Shown one piece after another: positions 46,596 through 57,078 of a DNA stretch of 64,000 bases. Source of the stretch: Saposhnikovia divaricata (Eukaryota > Streptophyta > Magnoliopsida > Apiales > Apiaceae); contig CM071595.1 in the NCBI GenBank assembly GCA_036435485.1, forward strand, positions 107,810,580 through 107,874,579, read 5' to 3'. The translations under genes and the position numbers were made by a program. A model generated the notes under the pieces. It had not been told where the DNA came from, did no database searches, and saw only the letters and a program-made list of their open reading frames with translations. How positions within the stretch are numbered: the first letter of the stretch is position 1; each line of letters starts with the position of its first letter.

Positions 46596-47169
46596 GGGGG
46601 CAAAAAGGTATACTTTGGATACTTTGAGGGCAAAAACAATTCTTGGTAGTTCAGTATTATTTAAAATTGGAGTTTTTTCAAAAATATCCAAATTGCAGAT
46701 TTTTTTTAAGAAAATATGGTGCAACCTAGTTTGCAGCGCCTCTACAAATCAGTTTATAAGTAGTTTTAAGTCATATTGTCTTGCTATATATAACTTCGTT
46801 GAAAGTGCTTCACATCAATTTGGCTTGTATCACAACAATTAAGTTGGAGTAAGTAATTTGAACTTATATGGGTACTGTTAATATGTAAATATATTGTGAG
46901 TTGTACTTAAAAGGGAAATGATGAGACATGTTTTGACAAAAGATATAACTGGTGAAGTATTAAATTTTTTGGAAAAATGATGAAGGGGCTAAGAGTAATA
47001 ATATTTGGTCAAGCCGTCTTTTTTCAAGTTAATTTGTATGTCTGAGGAGAAGGAATAGCCACTAAATTTAAATATCTTATGAGTTTTTTTTTTTCGAACA
47101 TCCATATTCGTTCACAATTGTATGATAATTTGATATCTCACGGTGTATACTTATGTTTTGCATTTGCAG
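46596..47169 (+). other. MULE interior, left part
   Basis: The first 45 bases finish the left inverted repeat (GGGGGCAAAAAGGTATACTTTGG motif). The remainder is AT-rich and non-coding, and ends TTTTGCATTTGCAG, a good splice acceptor next to the captured exon. Part of it may be intron carried along with that exon. Confidence 0.6.
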
Positions 47170-47312
47170 ACGCTAGTCACAGGCTTTGCTAGAATTCACG
47201 GAAGCCCTGTAGGAATTATCAGAAATAATGGAGTTCTATGCAATGAGTCTGCTCTAAAAGGAGCCCATTTTATTGAATTATGTAATCAACGTAACATTCC
47301 AACTCTTTTTCC
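47170..47312 (+). pseudogene. MCCB: captured exon fragment of methylcrotonoyl-CoA carboxylase beta subunit
   Basis: The translation TLVTGFARIHGSPVGIIRNN followed by ESALKGAHFIELCNQRNIP matches the carboxyltransferase domain of plant MCCB, the mitochondrial leucine-breakdown enzyme. I recognise this from the family motif TLVTGFARIYGxPVGIIGNNG. A CATTTGCAG acceptor lies directly before the first codon, so the piece came from genomic DNA with its intron edge rather than from mRNA. After about 47 codons the frame leaves the family. Upstream and downstream exons are missing. Substitutions at conserved positions (IRNNG for IGNNG) show it is not under the parent gene's constraint. It could be transcribed as part of a chimera. 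No enzyme activity is possible. Confidence 0.85.
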
Positions 47313-47959
47313 TTTCTGCCTTCACGGTTCATGGTTACTGCTACATTCTGTATTAGAATATTTCGCTATTACTTGTAACACAAGAACCAGACAATCTGAT
47401 AAATCACAACCGTCCTCTCTACACAATTAATCTTCATTGTCAGTGGTATTTCCCAAGAGTTCGAAATTTTTATATGAATGTTAATTAGTTAATTATTTAA
47501 TCTATATCGTATGTATTGTTTATATCAGATTTCATGATTATCGGTGTTGTAGTCTTTTTGTGGATATAAGTTTCCCAAATGTTTACTTATTGGTATACTT
47601 TTGAATTATACATATGTTTTTACATACTTTACCTGAGTTTCTGAGTCAAGCTACCGCTAATATAGTCAAGTTGTCCACAACATTTTTGTTTTCTGCAAGT
47701 TGTTCAGTATTTTATATGTGACCTTCTGTTACTAGCTTGACTTGAGAAAACCGAAGTGGAAAATGATCTGAAGGACCAAATTAATTTATTTGAAGCTTGT
47801 TATGTCTCAGAATGAGAAAATTCTAACCGTGTTATTATATTTAATAAGATCAATGTTCAAAACATGTATGCCATTACCAGCGAAGTGCTTTTTTTTTTAC
47901 TTTATTTTCCAGACATGCTTGCAGTGATTAATTTTCATTTACTTTAGTTTCATTTATAA
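47313..47959 (+). other. MULE interior between the captured fragments
   Basis: AT-rich non-coding sequence. The ORF through the MCCB fragment runs on to 47430 with no recognisable sequence. A pyrimidine-rich stretch followed by TTTAG near 47947 could be another acceptor. I see no further identifiable gene piece. Confidence 0.5.
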
Positions 47960-48376
47960 GAAGACAACGAGGCGGAGGAACACTACAAGAAGAAACTTGT
48001 TGAGATAGATGACGATGAACAAGACAACGAGGTGGAGGAACGTCACTACAAGAAGAAACTTGTCGAGATAGATGAACTTGTTGAGATACGGAAGAGGTTG
48101 GCCGAGGAACTGCTCAAGTTTGCACAAGAACTGAAACAGAAGATGATTGCCGGAGTAAAGAAGAAACATGGTTATTATTTTATGGCTGGGACTGGCCAGA
48201 GGTATTTTGATAATGGTGATCAGTGTAACGGAACTTCGACAATAGTTCTCTGTGAGGAAGATTTAGATGAGCCATTATCTAAAGTATACCTTTTAACCCC
48301 CAAAGTATCTAAAGTATACCTTTTAACCCCCAAAGTATCTAAAGTATACATTTTAACCCTCGGTAGCGGTTTGTGA
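47960..48376 (+). CDS. coding-like segment of unknown origin in the MULE
   Basis: About 138 codons open from just after a TAA at 47957, with no clear start. The N-terminal part holds two 60-bp direct repeats (47963-48022 and 48023-48082), each encoding an EEHYKKKLVEID-like unit. A helical stretch (RKRLAEELLKFAQELKQKM) and YYFMAGTGQRYFDNGDQCNG follow. The last 30 codons read through the tandem units of the right inverted repeat. Base composition and codon quality resemble a real exon more than the flanks do, so a second captured host fragment is likely. I cannot name the parent gene. Confidence 0.45.
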   Translation, partial: EDNEAEEHYKKKLVEIDDDEQDNEVEERHYKKKLVEIDELVEIRKRLAEELLKFAQELKQKMIAGVKKKHGYYFMAGTGQRYFDNGDQCNGTSTIVLCEEDLDEPLSKVYLLTPKVSKVYLLTPKVSKVYILTLGSGL

Positions 48377-48551
48377 AATGTCTATTTTGCCCATCCGAGT
48401 TATACCGTTTTTTTATTTTTTATTTTTTATACCGATTTAAGGGTTATTAGGACCTTTATGGATACTTCGAGGATTAAAAGGAACGTTTTGAAATATTGAG
48501 GGCTGATGGGTATATCAGTGAAAACTTTGAGGGCTAAAAGGCCATTAAGCT
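48270..48551 (-). repeat. right terminal inverted repeat of the MULE
   Basis: The reverse complement of the left repeat. The outer end is AGCTTAATGGCC on the minus strand. The inner end holds three 28-30-bp units containing CTAAAGTATACCTTTTAACC. The AACTCTTAA duplication follows at 48552-48560. Confidence 0.9.
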
Positions 48552-48560
48552 AACTCTTAA

Positions 48561-49613
48561 TTTTATAAATTGTTGTGGGACCCTTGCTTGTTTCTGGGTT
48601 CGTTTCAATTCAAAGTTTCATAAATTCTATAAATTTTTTCGAATATAGAAGATTTCATTAATGGATGGGATAATGGAAGCAAGGTTTAGAGTATACGTGA
48701 TTACACAAGGAAACTTGAGATTCCAAGGGAAATTTTAGAGGTGGAACAGATAGTATATCATGAAGGAACTAAGGTGGAACAGCAAGATGTAAAGAGCGTA
48801 TAGTGAATAATAGACATATGGGATAAGGCATCCGGAGAAAATTGCATGTACGCTCTAATTTAACCTCTTAAGTGTAAATGTTTGGTTAGGGATCGACTAA
48901 GTCAATGAATGGTGTAAATGGACGGATAATATAGATAAGAATAATCTATCTGTGAGAAAGTAAACTATGGTGATATAAGAAAGTGAGTTATTCTCGTGTC
49001 ATCCAAATCAGTATCTGTTAAGGGTCAAAGAACTCTATAGAAAGAAGATTAAGAGTATGAGAGAAGGTGTGAGAATATTTTTAAGGATGAAGGAAAAGTA
49101 CATGCTCGTATAGTTACGAACAGGAAATATATATTATAACCAATATTTTCTTACAATTGTTTCAAGGAATATTATTATAGATTATTTTCTAGAAAATTTT
49201 ACAGAGATGATATATAAAAATGTTGGAGTATTAAGATTTTATGTTATGATAGAGATCAAAATATAGATAAACAATAGTGAGATACACTACCATTCAGGGA
49301 AGGCCAATGTGGTGGCCGATACCCTTAGTAAAAAGAGAAAGGAGAAATGAGATAATATAGAATGACGGAATGCAGGAGAAGGTTAGTAAGGAAAAGATAG
49401 TGAAAGTACTGCTATTGATAAGCTAAATGGCATGTTGATGAATGACAAGCAAGTGTATGTTGGTGTATTTCTGTACAAACAAGATAGAGATGTTTAAGGA
49501 GAAACTAAAGGAAGGAGGAAGTAATATGAGAATTAGAAGGTGTAATATGAGAAAGGTATTCGTCGATATCTTCAACGTGATTCCGGGACGGAATCCTTTT
49601 GAGGGGGGAAGAC
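48561..49613 (+). other. element D internal remnant, right part
   Basis: From about 48880 this aligns by eye with the post-gag part of element E (minus strand 40218-39570). Shared blocks include ATCGACT(A/T)A(G/A)TCAAT, AATCAGTATCTG, GAACAGGAAATATAT and ATTTTCTTACAATTG. It contains the RNase H tail at 49279-49350 and ends in the polypurine tract GAGGGGGGAAGA (49601-49612). There is no other coding sequence. Confidence 0.75.
49279..49350 (+). pseudogene. pol: RNase H tail remnant in element D
   Basis: 23 codons, EIHYHSGKANVVADTLSKKR, matching the end of chromovirus RNase H and the remnant in element E. It is all that remains of pol in D. Confidence 0.82.
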
Positions 49614-52236
49614 TGTAATAACCCTAACTTTTAGAATGCTACAGTGCCTAAATGAATAGCAATTTTGAGGATTTAGGGAAATTGTATGTAAGTACCCTAG
49701 ATTTGAAATGGAAAATGAATAATCAGGAACCATATTAGTGTTGTACTATGAAAATGAGTGACTCAAAATGATAATGGATTTCAGAAATTCCTGAATATGG
49801 ACTTTAAGGATTTTCGATTTCGATTGAGACTCTATTGAATGTGATACTAAGGAGTATAGAAATGTTAAATGGTTTATATCTTGAGGAAATAGTGAAATTA
49901 GGATAAACCAAGGAGTGATCAAGTCAAGGAAATGCCAAGGGAATTTAGACTGTTAATCGAGTTTGAGAATGCTTGAGAACCTGAGAGACAACCGGGAGAG
50001 CAACTTCTGAGAAAAAGAGAATATACCAAGGATATTGGATCTAATATCTACTTGAGGATTAGAATCACCCTAACACACTAATATATTATATGGGAGAGGA
50101 TATTATATATCCAAGGAATTTACAAAGGAGAAACCACTGAGACGATCACAGAATTCATTCGATGAATCAAATGACGAGAGAACTTTGAACGAAGCCCAAA
50201 CAAAAGGCCAAGGACATGGGGAGAAGCCTAAATTCGGCCCAACCCAAGCAAGGGGCTGATATTTAGTGGATTAAAGAGGGAAACCAATTGGCTTAAGATT
50301 TTATAACTGGAAGGATGAAAGAGCAAAATGCATAAAGCTAGGGACTTGTGTGCAATTACAAGTGGAGTAACATGTCATAAAGCTTGCACTTGGCACCCTT
50401 GCATTGGCCAACCTAAATTAGCTTTATGAGAGGATAATATCAGATGTAGATACATGATACATATCATTTCATAAGGTAACCAAGATAGAAAAGGAAGAAA
50501 ATACAAAACTCTCCCAAACTACCCACCAAGGACACAACTCAAAGAAAAATTCATATCTCAAGATCTAGAGCTTCTAAAATCACCAAATTTTAACCATAGC
50601 TTCTCCACTCTATGGGGAAGATTCGTACAAAATGTCATGACAATCCAAGTAGTATAGCCTAGTCAAATCCATGCTCAAAGTGGGAGAACCAAACCTGTCC
50701 AGGTCCTGGCCAGTAGCAAGATGGGGCTCAAAACCCTAGCTCCCATGGTTGGATTCTTGTGTTCTATAGCTTAAAACAAAGGTAATCAAGACCCCAAGGT
50801 ATGTTCAAAATCTTAGCTTCAAATATTGAGTATAGCTATGTCAAAAGATGGATCAAAAATGATGATGAATAGTGATTTTCAAGAACTAACTTTGTGTTCT
50901 TGATTTCTTTTGATTGATTCAAGTGTACTAAGGCTACTTAAGGACCATTCAAGGCTTACTAGGGGTTATTCACTATTCAAGGAAGGTATAAATGTTCTCA
51001 CCCTTATGAGTTTATGGTTGATCTTGGGTTAGTTTAGAAGTTGAGTGATATAAACCATGAAATCTTGATTATATAGTGGTGGATATGTGTTTTGATTGAA
51101 TATGAAAGGAGTATGTGCTTATAACCATGGTTGGTAAGATGACCACATGGTGTAGGTGATGGTGTATAAGGTGGATGATGGATTTGGAGGAGTAATATTT
51201 TCGAAAGTATGAAAATATACCCGTTATAATGCCCGATTTTCGTTAAAACAATGATTATTTGTTAAAAAAACAGGGCAACCCGAATCTGTACAGGTCAGTA
51301 GGGAATCCCAACTGGTCAGAATAAGATAGGTCTTAGTTCATAGATCGTTTTGATATAAATTACGTTAAAATCTGATGAACGGTTTAGGAGAAAAGTCAGT
51401 TTTAATGAAAGACGTTCGAGAACCGAGAAAACGTAGTTGTACCAACTTTGAGGTTATAACTACCATACTTAGACATTTTTAAAAATTATGAAAATTTGGG
51501 ATGTTATAATAGGGTTATCAAAGAACCCTTACCAACTGACCTTGTGTCAAATTGTGGAATTTATGAATTATGAGGATTTTTACAGTCGAGAGTGGTTGTT
51601 AAGGAAAAAATGTAAATCGTTAAGAACTTTAATCGGGAATAAGAATGGTTAAGTCCTCAAGACCTTTTGAGATAGTAATGGGATATTGTAAGAGTGTTAT
51701 TAAATGAGCGTAGGTGGTTAAGTGGAGTATATTATGATAAAGATCCTTTTCGTGTTTACAGAGACTGCGGGAGAGCCACGAGCTATACTTCCGACTTACA
51801 GAGATCGAGGCAAGATCCTTCTATCCCTACTTTGAAAATTATTTATCTTCGGAATAAAAATGATATCATAGAATATATATATATATATATGTGATGCTAT
51901 TGTTGCTATGTTGCAAAGAATATATTTCCTTGATTTTGGGAAATTAAAGAGAGATGGATATGATTTATGAAATATGGATATAGAGATGATTACGAATGGA
52001 GCGAATATGCTCTATGGTAAAAGAGATATGAAAGGGAATGGTATCAGTTGTTATCTAGGGTTATATGGTGTATAATACTATATTAAAAATATTCTTTTTG
52101 AGTATCAGTGGTTTAATAAATATTATTTGATTATTATTTACTACTCTTAAAATAGACGGAATATTTTATGAATATAAAAGTATGTTTGATTTCTTGAATA
52201 TGAAAGAGATGTCTGGATCATAATCAAAGCATTATG

Positions 52237-52309
<73 letters not shown>

Positions 52310-53488
52310 ATAGAAGTAATGTACGAGAATGGAAATGATATGAGTGAATGATATGTGGAAATGAAAGCGAGAAAATGGAAACGTGGAATGATATTTTATA
52401 AATGGAATAATGATTTGACAAAAAGGGGGATAGCAACAAAAAGCGTAGGAGGCTGTTTGCGGCATAGTCCAGCAATCAATATTTTATTTCGGCCCAAGAG
52501 TTGCCGAAGGAGGATGTAGTGGTGTACCTTCCTCCAGGGGGATGTAGTGGTGTACCTTCCTCCTTCTACCGGTAGTAAAAAGGACGGGTACGGAGGGCGA
52601 CTGATCATCATCCTTACGTATTCGGCAACAGTGAAAATCCCCAAAAACTTGAAAGAAAGAATTGAAAATGGTTTTCAGATTTCTATACTGAAAACAGAAT
52701 AATGATATGAGATGATGGAATTGTTTTTACAGTAAGAAGGGAAACTGATTTTATATTATTTTTATATAATTGTTGTATAAAAAAAAAGGAAATGGAAAGA
52801 TTGTATTGAGAGATGATGTGCAGATGATATATTATTTTGAAATATTATGCTGAGGTGATGTAATGGTTTTTAATTATTATAGAAGAAAAACTGATATTAT
52901 ATTATTTTAGAAGAAAAACTGATATTATATTAGAAGAGAAGCTGATATTGGAATGCTATATATTTCTTTTAGTATAAAAATATTTGGAAGGAGTAGTTAT
53001 CAGAAAAAAAAAAATTCTTTTTATAATAATTATGATTTGTCTTCTGTTTATTATACAGATATATTTATGTTTCTTTTGAAGCTAGTTTATAAAATTTATC
53101 TTGCTGAGCTATTATAGCTCACTCTTGCTATTTATTTATATAACAGCTAGATCAGGTGCCGAAACGTCGCAGTACAACCCGGAAGAGGGTAAAGGGGAAG
53201 TCTACCTTATGAGAGAGTATCGACACCTGTTCTCAAGGTAGTATATACTTATATATGGGTATAATAGATGGTATTCTGGGATTGTAACAATAGTTTATGT
53301 TTAACTGCTATCATTTATGGATGTTGTTCTCTGAGCATATGACTGGTGTGTGTTAATATTAAAGTGTGGGGTCTATTGTGTGAGTTTTATTATGCATTTA
53401 TATTCCAGCTGCCAAGAGTAGAATTTTAATGAATGGAAATTGGACCGTGATGACCTGGATCCATTACACCGGATCTAGGGGCGTCACA
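49614..53488 (+). repeat. 3' LTR of element D
   Basis: 3875 bp, TGTAATAACCC to GGGGCGTCACA, followed by ACTAG. It contains a TA microsatellite at 52238-52307 and the two-unit repeat near 52511-52563. It differs from the 5' LTR by scattered substitutions. Confidence 0.95.
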
Positions 53489-53493
53489 ACTAG

Positions 53494-54115
53494 TCCTCTA
53501 GATCCTTCATCACTGGCTGTTCCAGGACAAGGTGTTCCACAGGAGAGTTTGGACAGACTAGAATCAGTACAGTTGATTCATCAAAGGAGTTTGAACAAAG
53601 ATTTTCTGCTGTATTTCATGGTTGATGGGACTGTGTATAAAGTTGGTGAGAATGACATTGATTTGAAGCTATGGGAAGAATTGGAATATGTTCTATATAT
53701 CTTCAAAGTGAAAAATCAAAGAACTCAACAAGCTGCTAATGTGCTAAGGAATAAGATGTTGAAAGCTAAGGCAATTAATGGTACAAGATATACAAGTGAG
53801 TATGTTCCAAAATACAGAGATTATCATGGGAAGATCGTTGAGATGAAGAAAAATAGTGCTCGATTGAAGACAGATTTGGGTATAACTGTTTTAGATTTTA
53901 ATCCAGAGTCAGAGAAAGCACATTTTATCAGACTGGGTAATGACATGAGGAAGAACAAAATATATTCTCTGAGATCTGCAATCTATCAGACTGGTGAAGA
54001 TGATCCTGAACTTAAAGAGATTAAGAATATCATGCAGATAGAACTCGAGAATGCAGAAACAAGATTGCTTATAGACTATCTCAGATCAGCACCAGATGTT
54101 GAGGAAATTAAGTAA
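53494..54115 (+). pseudogene. copia A post-pol ORF, last segment
   Basis: The C-terminal part of copia A's third ORF beyond element D. It contains the conserved block SLDRLESVQLIHQRSLNKDF, then KLWEELEYVLYIFKVKNQRT and KYRDYHGKIVEMKKN, ending in TAA 54113-54115. It is the best-conserved part of this ORF among copia A, B and C, which suggests that this end does the protein's real work. This segment has no breaks; the ORF is inactivated by the upstream stops and insertions. Non-coding DNA follows to the polypurine tract. Confidence 0.88.
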
Positions 54116-54260
54116 ATAAAGATCTGTAAGTATTTCTTGTTTTCTATAAATTTTGTTTAAGTAGAAGTTTAAACTCTGATTATTTATTAAACACTGTATT
54201 TGTCTAGTTGTTTTGACATCATCAATTATTATTAACTTGTGCATTTTTGCTAATGAACAA

Positions 54261-54272
54261 GTTGGGGGAGAT
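54261..54272 (+). other. polypurine tract of copia A
   Basis: GTTGGGGGAGAT directly before the 3' LTR. Confidence 0.85.
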
Positions 54273-54809
54273 TTTTAAATATAATTGATGTAAGTAATGT
54301 TAGTGTTTAAGTGTTACAGAAGTTCATCAGAGTTTAACTGGAAGCTAGAAGCGGTCATAGTTTAATTAAACTCTGACAGATTGAAGCTCGACAGAGTTTG
54401 CTAAACTCTGTCAGGAGAAAGCGTCTACTGGTCATCATCAGACTTTGAAGAATAACTGAAGATAATCATGGAAGCAATATCTTTGAAGATTGGATAGCTG
54501 TCGAAGACATTGTGTTGACTAAGAAGACGCGTAGCAATCATAATTGATAACATTTGTATAGCTGATTTATAGGAGTATCAATTATCGATTGTACTGTAGC
54601 TGTATATCTTTATAAATACAGTTAGGTTAACCCTAGAAGGGGATCGAAAAAACGCATTATCATTTTATTGTAACCTAAGCAGCGCTCTGTGATATTTTAC
54701 ATCACTGAGAGAGGAGTTATTAATTCCATACAGTTTTTGATTATTTAAACGTGTGTTAATTGTTATTCTCTCATACAAACTTGATTATATTTGTGTATTC
54801 GCCCTAACA
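54273..54809 (+). repeat. 3' LTR of copia A
   Basis: 537 bp, aligned end to end with the 5' LTR. The second base is T instead of G (TTTTAAAT), and the end is TTCGCCCTAACA. Both palindromes are present (54354-54377 with one mismatch, 54390-54412 perfect). TATAT follows at 54810-54814. Confidence 0.95.
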
Positions 54810-54866
54810 TATATAAGCATAACCAGCAAATAAATAAAAGTTAGTTTAGGGACAGGTGAAGTTTAC

Positions 54867-55683
54867 GCTTATCCGAGACAGAAGAAAGACCCACGAACTT
54901 GAGGGAAAATTCCTCAAGAAGGGTTAAGAAGTGAGTTTCCCCCTTGTCTTCAATAAGGGTGGTGAAAGCAGCTTTTTCTGCATCATTCAGCTCTATATCA
55001 TCTGGATTCCCGTCGACAACTTTCCCAAAAGAACTACGAAAGAGGGTGCCCCAATCACCCCCCTCCCATACAAGATACATGAACTCCTCTTTCCACTTAG
55101 GATTGTTATCAGGGATTGAGGAGGGATCATAGATGTTTGGGATGGTGGCACGAAGGCTAATATATACCCAGCCAGGATAAGTAATTGCACTATTTTTAAA
55201 TTGAAAAATTTTCCTAAAAAAGGAAACAGTCAGCGGAAAATTGTTTTTTTAACGAAGAACCATGAAACAAAGAATGGCTCTCCAAGCATTTGGGACGAGT
55301 TGACAAGGATTTATTTGAACGTCTGCCAACAGTGTAGGAATGAAGTTATGAAATGGAAAACGAAGCCCAGCCATTAGTGCATCCTTATATGTACAAAGGG
55401 CATTGGGCTTCCAATGGCAAGAACGATCTCCTGGTTCAGCGGGAACTAATTTAAGAGGGGAGCGAATATGAAAGAGTTTGTTCATCTTTTCGATCTTTTT
55501 GGCATCAAAAAATTGTGAATGATGATTATAGGAATCTAATACAGAAACGGAGGGATATTCATCCCCCCTTTGATTAATCATATCGATCAAAGAAGTATAT
55601 TTTGAACGGATAGGAGGGAAAGAGGTACCTCGCGACGAAGAATTCATCTTGCTTAATCTTCTAGCTTCTCTGTCATCCGCCAC
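54867..55683 (-). pseudogene. antisense gene of the Tat element, first exon
   Basis: From ATG 55683 leftward to a splice donor (GC|GTAAAC) at 54867/54866, about 272 codons with a single TAA at 55249-55251. It begins MADDREARRLSK. The middle has FPFHNFIPTLLADVQINPCQLVPNAWRAILCF, which resembles the 'putative gypsy type transposon' domain (Pfam Transposase_28) common in plant Tat elements. YLVWEGGDWGTLF follows. The next exon starts at 8652, in compatible phase, beyond the copia A insertion. It lies opposite to gag-pol and has its own TATA box upstream, so it was probably an independent transcription unit. Molecular function unknown. Confidence 0.8.
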
Positions 55684-55860
55684 TGAAATGCTTGGGAAGA
55701 AGGTTTCGAAGGAGGATCTTCAAGGAGAGCCCAGAAAACCACCTTGGTGGGAGAACTTTGGCCGGAAACTTCTTGTCAGAAATCGCTTGAAGCTAGAAGC
55801 TCTCGAGAGAAATTTTAGTGAAGTGTTTGAGTGAAATGAGAAATGAGTTCACCTCACACT

Positions 55861-55868
55861 CTTTTATA
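55861..55868 (-). promoter_or_regulatory. TATA box of the antisense Tat gene
   Basis: TATAAAAG on the minus strand, 178 bp upstream of the ATG at 55683, in an otherwise unexplained stretch (55684-56009). It is suitably placed for a separate antisense promoter. Confidence 0.5.
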
Positions 55869-56009
55869 CTAGAAACAACCGGTCATTTAGCCGGTTAGAA
55901 TTCTTTGTCAACAGGTTATAGCCGGTTACGGCCCAAAGGCCCAAATTCGAGCCCAGAATCTAGAAGCGTTTAGAAACTTCTGGAATAATCAAGAATAAGT
56001 AGAAATCCT

Positions 56010-56035
56010 AATATATATATATATATATATATATA
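56010..56035. repeat. AT microsatellite
   Basis: About 12 AT units just before the CGACCTC tandem array. Confidence 0.95.
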
Positions 56036-56039
56036 ATAT

Positions 56040-56790
56040 CTTACGACCTCAATCTAAGTCGTACAAGAAGTTCAATAAGTAACGCGACGAGGCTCTTTTG
56101 TGAACCTTACACGACCTCGAATCACCTCGAAGGTTGAGGTCATAGTCAGCTCGAAGAGGCCAATATAAGGACCTTACACGACCTCAATTCATATCGTAGT
56201 TTGAGGTCGAGATGTTCACGACCTCCTCGTTCTGGCATCCTTATACGATCTCAATCCACATCATGGTTTGAGGTTAAAGTATTCACGACCAGCTCTGTAC
56301 GATGCCCTTACACAAACTCGTTCAACGTCGAAAGATGAGATCGAGGTACGCCCGACCAGGCTGTTTTTAGAACCATAGACGACCTCAATTCACCTCGTAG
56401 ACTGAGGTCATAGTTTATTCGACAAAGTCAGTTTGTGATGCTTCCACGACCTCGATCCACCTCGTGGCAGAAGGTCAAAATCCTCACGACCAGGCTCGTT
56501 TGAAGGCCATGGGCGACCTCGAATCACCTCGTAGGGTGAGGTCGCAGATTACGCAACGAGGCTATTATAAGGACCTTATGCGATCTCGTTCCAGCTCATA
56601 GGAATAGGTCGACAATCTCGCGACCTGCTCTATTCGGTGCCCTTGCACGACCTCAATCAACGTCGTGAATTGAGGTCGAAGTGCTCACGACCAGGGCATC
56701 TTTATGACCATACACGACCTCGTTCCAGGTCGAAAGCTGAAGTCGCATGCTTCACGACCTGGCCACCTCGTCACGACCTCAGTGCAGGTC
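56040..56790. repeat. diverged tandem array (about 70-bp units) in the Tat 3' UTR
   Basis: Ten to eleven imperfect units. Most contain ACGACCTC, a CACCTCGTA-like middle and a GAGGTC complement about 20 bases on, so each unit can fold into a short hairpin. Examples start near 56104, 56174 and 56241. The array lies between the antisense gene promoter and the polypurine tract. Tandem arrays in this part of Tat elements are known and can seed satellite DNA. Confidence 0.88.
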
Positions 56791-57062
56791 AAAGGTAAAA
56801 AAAAAAATTGAAAATTGCGAGATCATTTTCGAAGGCTGTATGCCCTAAAAATTTTTGACGAAAAGATGCAAGAAAGTTGTGAGTATAAATGCGAGAAAAT
56901 TATTTATAATTTTCTGTAAAACTTAAAATTGATTAGCCTCGAATAAGGCAAATCGTCGCAAATGTGTAGGTCGCTCCACACTTTGCATTCAAGACGATAC
57001 CTGTGAAACACTAGTGTATATGAACTCTTTTAACTTCAATGAAAACCTGATCAGTTTTCTTA

Positions 57063-57078
57063 GAAGTTGGGGGGCAAA
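57063..57078 (+). other. polypurine tract of the Tat element
   Basis: GAAGTTGGGGGGCAAA immediately before the TGATATGG start of the LTR. Confidence 0.8.

Larger units (their letters stand above)
35445..48551 (+). mobile_element. Mutator-like element (Pack-MULE type), split by element E
   Basis: A DNA transposon with long terminal inverted repeats (about 270 bp, with a tandem 28-30-bp motif at the inner end) and an exact 9-bp duplication. Without element E and its duplication it is about 2.2 kb. It encodes no transposase. Its interior carries a fragment of a host gene (methylcrotonoyl-CoA carboxylase beta, 47170-47312) preceded by a splice acceptor. A second coding-like stretch of unknown origin lies at 47960-48376. 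This is the make-up of a Pack-MULE that captured genomic gene pieces. It would need an autonomous MULE transposase to move. Confidence 0.87.
30407..53488 (+). mobile_element. non-autonomous chromovirus-type LTR element D
   Basis: An LTR element with two 3.87-kb LTRs and ACTAG duplications. Without the Mutator-like insert it is about 10.0 kb, with only 2.2 kb of internal sequence. It has a primer site and a polypurine tract but no gag or pol, only a 23-codon RNase H tail at 49279-49350. The internal sequence matches element E on both sides of the same missing pol region. D is therefore a further-reduced member of E's lineage, a LARD-like element whose movement would need proteins from a chromovirus. 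LTRs differ by roughly 2% by eye. Confidence 0.92.
8686..54809 (+). mobile_element. Sirevirus-like Ty1/copia element A (split by two insertions)
   Basis: A complete copia element with 537-bp LTRs at both ends and TATAT duplications outside them. Subtracting copia B and element D with their duplications leaves about 11.7 kb, close to copia B's 11.3 kb. The order is 5' LTR, initiator-Met primer site, gag with three zinc knuckles, pol (protease, integrase, RT, RNase H), a 1.4-kb spacer, a large post-pol ORF, polypurine tract, 3' LTR. The post-pol ORF, the extended gag and the LTR palindromes point to the Sirevirus (SIRE/Maximus) lineage. Counting by eye, the LTRs differ at about a dozen positions (around 2%). 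Confidence 0.93.

Noticed and set aside
47170..47430. A functional MCCB gene
   Set aside because: Only about 47 codons match, with no other exons, and it lies within transposon inverted repeats. It is a captured fragment.
35445..48551. hAT or CACTA identity for the DNA transposon
   Set aside because: hAT elements give 8-bp and CACTA 3-bp duplications, and CACTA termini start CACTA/G. Here the duplication is 9 bp and the inverted repeats are long.
56040..56790. CRISPR-like array
   Set aside because: The units are diverged and contiguous, without identical repeats or unique spacers, and lie inside a plant retroelement 3' UTR.
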